This document shows, piece after piece, positions 18,206-20,753 of a stretch of 20,753 nt of DNA. Source of the DNA: Saccoglossus kowalevskii. Lineage: Eukaryota > Hemichordata > Enteropneusta > Harrimaniidae. The DNA is taken from contig NW_003156741.1 in the NCBI RefSeq assembly GCF_000003605.2, positions 10,695 through 31,447 of the forward strand. The letters are read 5' to 3'. The notes beneath the pieces were generated by a model. That model saw only the letters and a program-made list of their open reading frames with translations, was not told where the DNA came from and searched no databases. Numbering within the stretch: position 1 is the first letter of the stretch; every line of letters begins with the position of its first letter. The translations under genes and the position numbers were made by a program.

Positions 18206-18789
18206 TATGAGAGGAATACTAAAAAAATGCGTACTAGTTTACGATCAAGGTCTAAACACTGAAAGAGGTGTCATGTGAACTGAAAACGTACTCCAGTGTG
18301 ACGCCCCCTGTTGTTTATAACTTTAGGACAACTTTCTGAATGTTAGTAATTTATCTATTTATCTTTTATCGTCACTGTACAGTACCCTTTTGAACATTAC
18401 TTTGATATTATAACTTTTCTTTAAATCTAGTTACTAGACTGTTATTACTGGCTTTATTATCGTCCTGGGTTTCCACCTTTTTAAGAAGGTCTAATGTGAA
18501 AACGGGCTTTCGTATCGAGCGAGCAGTAAACCATTAGGTGTGTCGTTGATCTAATCATGCGGATGGTCCCTGTTTGACATCGGCAACCCATCGGATAGAT
18601 CGTTGCAATTCGATCGCTCTGTTGCTATTTCGAAAATTGAAGAGAATTTTTAAAAAAAAGTCTACAACATGCTGGATAGAATGACTAGAAAAACAACATA
18701 CACATTTATATAGACTGAAACGTGTTAATTGTACGGCAATACAAAGAAAGAATTTGAAATGTGTGAACATATTATACCACGTGTGTTAA
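18206..18789. other. Intergenic: no gene seen
   Basis: No gene or repeat end is visible. A weaker CTCF-like match on the - strand (CAGGGGGCG core) lies at about 18299-18313. Confidence 0.35.
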
Positions 18790-19123
18790 GACTTCAAAAA
18801 TGTCCGTGACTTCAAAAGTGTCCCAGAGCGGAAATGCAGTAAGATAGGGGGTTATGCTCGGTGTGTATCATGTGACGCTGTAGTAAGCCAGCATAGTGAA
18901 ATGACAGCAATGCAAGCAGACACTAAGCACCGAGTAGATATATATGTTGGTAAATAAATGTTAGGTTATAATTAAATAATATATACAGGTCGCATAATGA
19001 ATTTAAAAAAAAAAAGTGTTGCTTAGAAATGGTTAAGATTTAGTGACTGGCTAATTTGAAAGTGTTACTTGAAAATTAGTTCAAATATTTATTTCTAGTG
19101 AATGCAAAATCCAATGGCTCATC

Positions 19124-19158
19124 GAATAATTTGGAATTAGGACAACTCCAAATTATTC
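19124..19158. repeat. 12-bp-arm inverted repeat at the array edge
   Basis: GAATAATTTGGA (19124-19135) and TCCAAATTATTC (19147-19158) are exact reverse complements around an 11-base loop. The right arm is the start of the first, degenerate array unit. Confidence 0.6.
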
Positions 19159-19802
19159 AACTAAAATGATTGAGGGACATTTTTGAAGACATGGAGACAC
19201 TCTGAAATCATATTAATTTGTTATATTCACCAACAACTAATGGTGACATAAATGCAAATTATTGAACTAAAACTATTGAGGGACACTTATGAAAACATGG
19301 GAACACTTTTGAAGTCATATTAATTTGTTATATTCACAAACAAATAATGGTGACATAAATGCAAATTATTAAACTAAAACTATTAAGGGACACTTTTGAA
19401 GACATGGGGACACTTTTGAAGTCATATTAATTTGTTCATTAACAACTAATGGCGACATAGATGCAAATTATTAAATTAAAACTATTAAGGGACACTTTTG
19501 AAGTCATATTAATTTTGTTCTATTTAAGAACAAATAATGGTGACATAAATGCAAATTATTAAACTAAAACTATTAAGGGACACTTTTGAAGACATGGGGA
19601 CACTTTTGAAGTCATATTAATTTGTTCATTAATAACTAATGGTGACACAAATGCAAATTATTTAATTAAAACTATTAAGGGACACTTTTGAAGTCATATT
19701 AATTTGTTATATTCATGAACAACTAATGGTGACATAAATGCAAATTATTAAATTAAAACTATTAAGGAACACTTTTGAAGACACGAGGACACTTTTGAAG
19801 TC
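19147..19802 (+). repeat. Tandem array with alternating long and short units
   Basis: The anchor TGGTGACATA (with small changes) starts at 19241, 19348, 19450, 19538, 19640 and 19727, giving steps of 107, 102, 88, 102 and 87 bp. Long units carry GGGACACTTTTGAAG twice, short ones once, so from the third anchor on, long and short alternate with a period of about 190 bp. Each unit also has TCATATTAATTTGTT and ATGCAAATTATT. The first unit is degenerate. Confidence 0.85.
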
Positions 19803-20753
19803 ATTCTGAGAGCTACCCAACTCCTACAAAATGAGATAAATTAGTATCAGAAAAAGATTGAGCGAGTGTATGTGTTATTATTTTTATTGCAAATCACAAC
19901 TTTTTTTCTCAGCACATGGTTGTTACAGTGGCATGAATGAATAATACATTGTTTACAAAACTTGACAAACTCTGTGGATGGTACATGTAGCGCTAACATC
20001 TGTTGCATTCTTTTCTTGAAGCAGTCAAATTTTTCATTTCCAATCCTACAGTTTAGTTACTAGAGTTATACTCCTATAATTCGACTACTCAAAATATACC
20101 TCTGATAATTTGACAACTCAAAAGATATTTTTTGTTTTTCTTCTAATAATTCTATCACTTCCAAAAATAATTATTTTTTCATGGACTGCGGTAATGTTTG
20201 TTCAAACTGTTGTGTCTGGCTTTTCCCACCTGCTGACAAAACAGATAATTTTGTTAATGTATTCTCTCAAGTGTTCTTATAAGATACAATCAAATTCAAA
20301 CAGATTTGTATTTAGTTACCTTATCTTTTTAGCATCTCTGTTTGCTGGCAAAGCTCATCAGCTGTTTTTAATGATATACCCATCTTTCTTGCTACTAGAA
20401 ATGCTATTTAGTGGTAAAACTGCAAATAAGGCAGTACCATCTATTATAAATACATACATGTACATGTTTTTATGAAAAATAGCATAGTGAAACTACTATA
20501 ACCTTCCCTGTGGTATACCGGGTTGCACAAACAAACCTTGTACACACCTCAAAAATATTGAAAAATAAAATACTGGTAGTACATGTATCATAAATATATC
20601 ATGTAACAAACAGTAGCACAAATTGCAAATGAAATATTAAATACATTTCACCCCAAAAGTGAACATTTACAAGAGTATGCAATGACAAAAACAATTTTAC
20701 ACTGGAAGACGTGATAAGAAATGTTCATTGACAAGTTTTCAATCAGCCTGCAA
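19803..20753 (-). other. No coding region seen; possible 3' UTR of a - strand gene off the right edge
   Basis: AT-rich and without a recognisable frame; a 121-codon frame at 20110-20475 on + is hydrophobic only because it is T-rich. On the - strand there is an AATAAA (19883-19888 as TTTATT), and TGTACATGTATG-like strings as in 3' UTRs lie upstream of it. This reading is weak. Confidence 0.2.

Larger units (their letters stand above)
18790..19802. mobile_element. Foldback-like element with one arm expanded into a tandem array
   Basis: The left tip holds two head-to-tail copies of a GACTTCAAAAxTGTCC motif (18790-18805 and 18808-18823). The right tip holds two copies of the reverse complement, GGACACTTTTGAAGTC-like, ending at 19802. 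The ends are therefore an inverted pair of about 37 bp. Between them lie about 320 bp of unique sequence and then the tandem array. Foldback/TU elements of flies and sea urchins are known to have internally repetitive ends, which makes this a fair comparison. No flanking target duplication is clear, and no protein is encoded. Confidence 0.55.

Noticed and set aside
20110-20475. 121-codon hydrophobic frame on +, resembling a membrane protein
   Set aside because: The Phe/Leu/Ile content follows from T-rich DNA; no homology or splice context is visible.

Overview
The window is eukaryotic and looks like AT-rich genomic DNA from a marine invertebrate bilaterian. It has short GT-AG introns, an animal-type CDC20 gene, non-LTR retrotransposon remains, and many small inverted-repeat (MITE-like) elements. 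I cannot name the species; an invertebrate deuterostome or a lophotrochozoan would both fit.

Left third (about 0.9-6.9 kb): the one gene I recognise with confidence is CDC20/Fizzy on the + strand. It can be rebuilt from nine coding exons (1562-6775, 527 aa), all with GT-AG introns whose phases agree. There is probably a noncoding first exon ending at 1143. Its promoter seems to carry two CCAAT boxes exactly 32 bp apart, followed 30 bp later by a CHR-like TTTGAA on the opposite strand. That is the layout known from vertebrate G2/M genes. The protein keeps the C-box, a Mad2-binding-like KIL motif, the WD40 propeller and the C-terminal Ile-Arg tail, but has no KEN box and no CRY box. Upstream (1-400) lies the 3' end of a decayed LINE.

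Middle (about 10.3-11.8 kb): a small cluster of possible genes I do not recognise. The best is a single open frame of 280 aa on the - strand (11496-10654), disordered and charged, with several TQT-like motifs. A 75-aa Arg-rich frame on + converges on it, and a 48-codon frame on + diverges from it. The last two are weak calls.

Right half (about 12-20 kb): mostly transposon debris. It holds a 93-bp near-perfect hairpin between TA dinucleotides, TTAA-flanked inverted-repeat elements of two or three families (one family also sits inside CDC20 intron 6), a 69-bp element with a pogo/Tigger-like end, a 213-bp tandem duplication, and a 1-kb element. This last one has ends in inverted orientation, and its right arm is expanded into a tandem array with alternating long and short units. 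The last 0.95 kb may be 3' UTR of a - strand gene lying off the right edge, but this is weak.

CDC20 apart, nothing here forms a clear pathway. The most unusual signals are the structured repeats and the candidate promoter grammar. No tRNA, rRNA or CRISPR array was seen.
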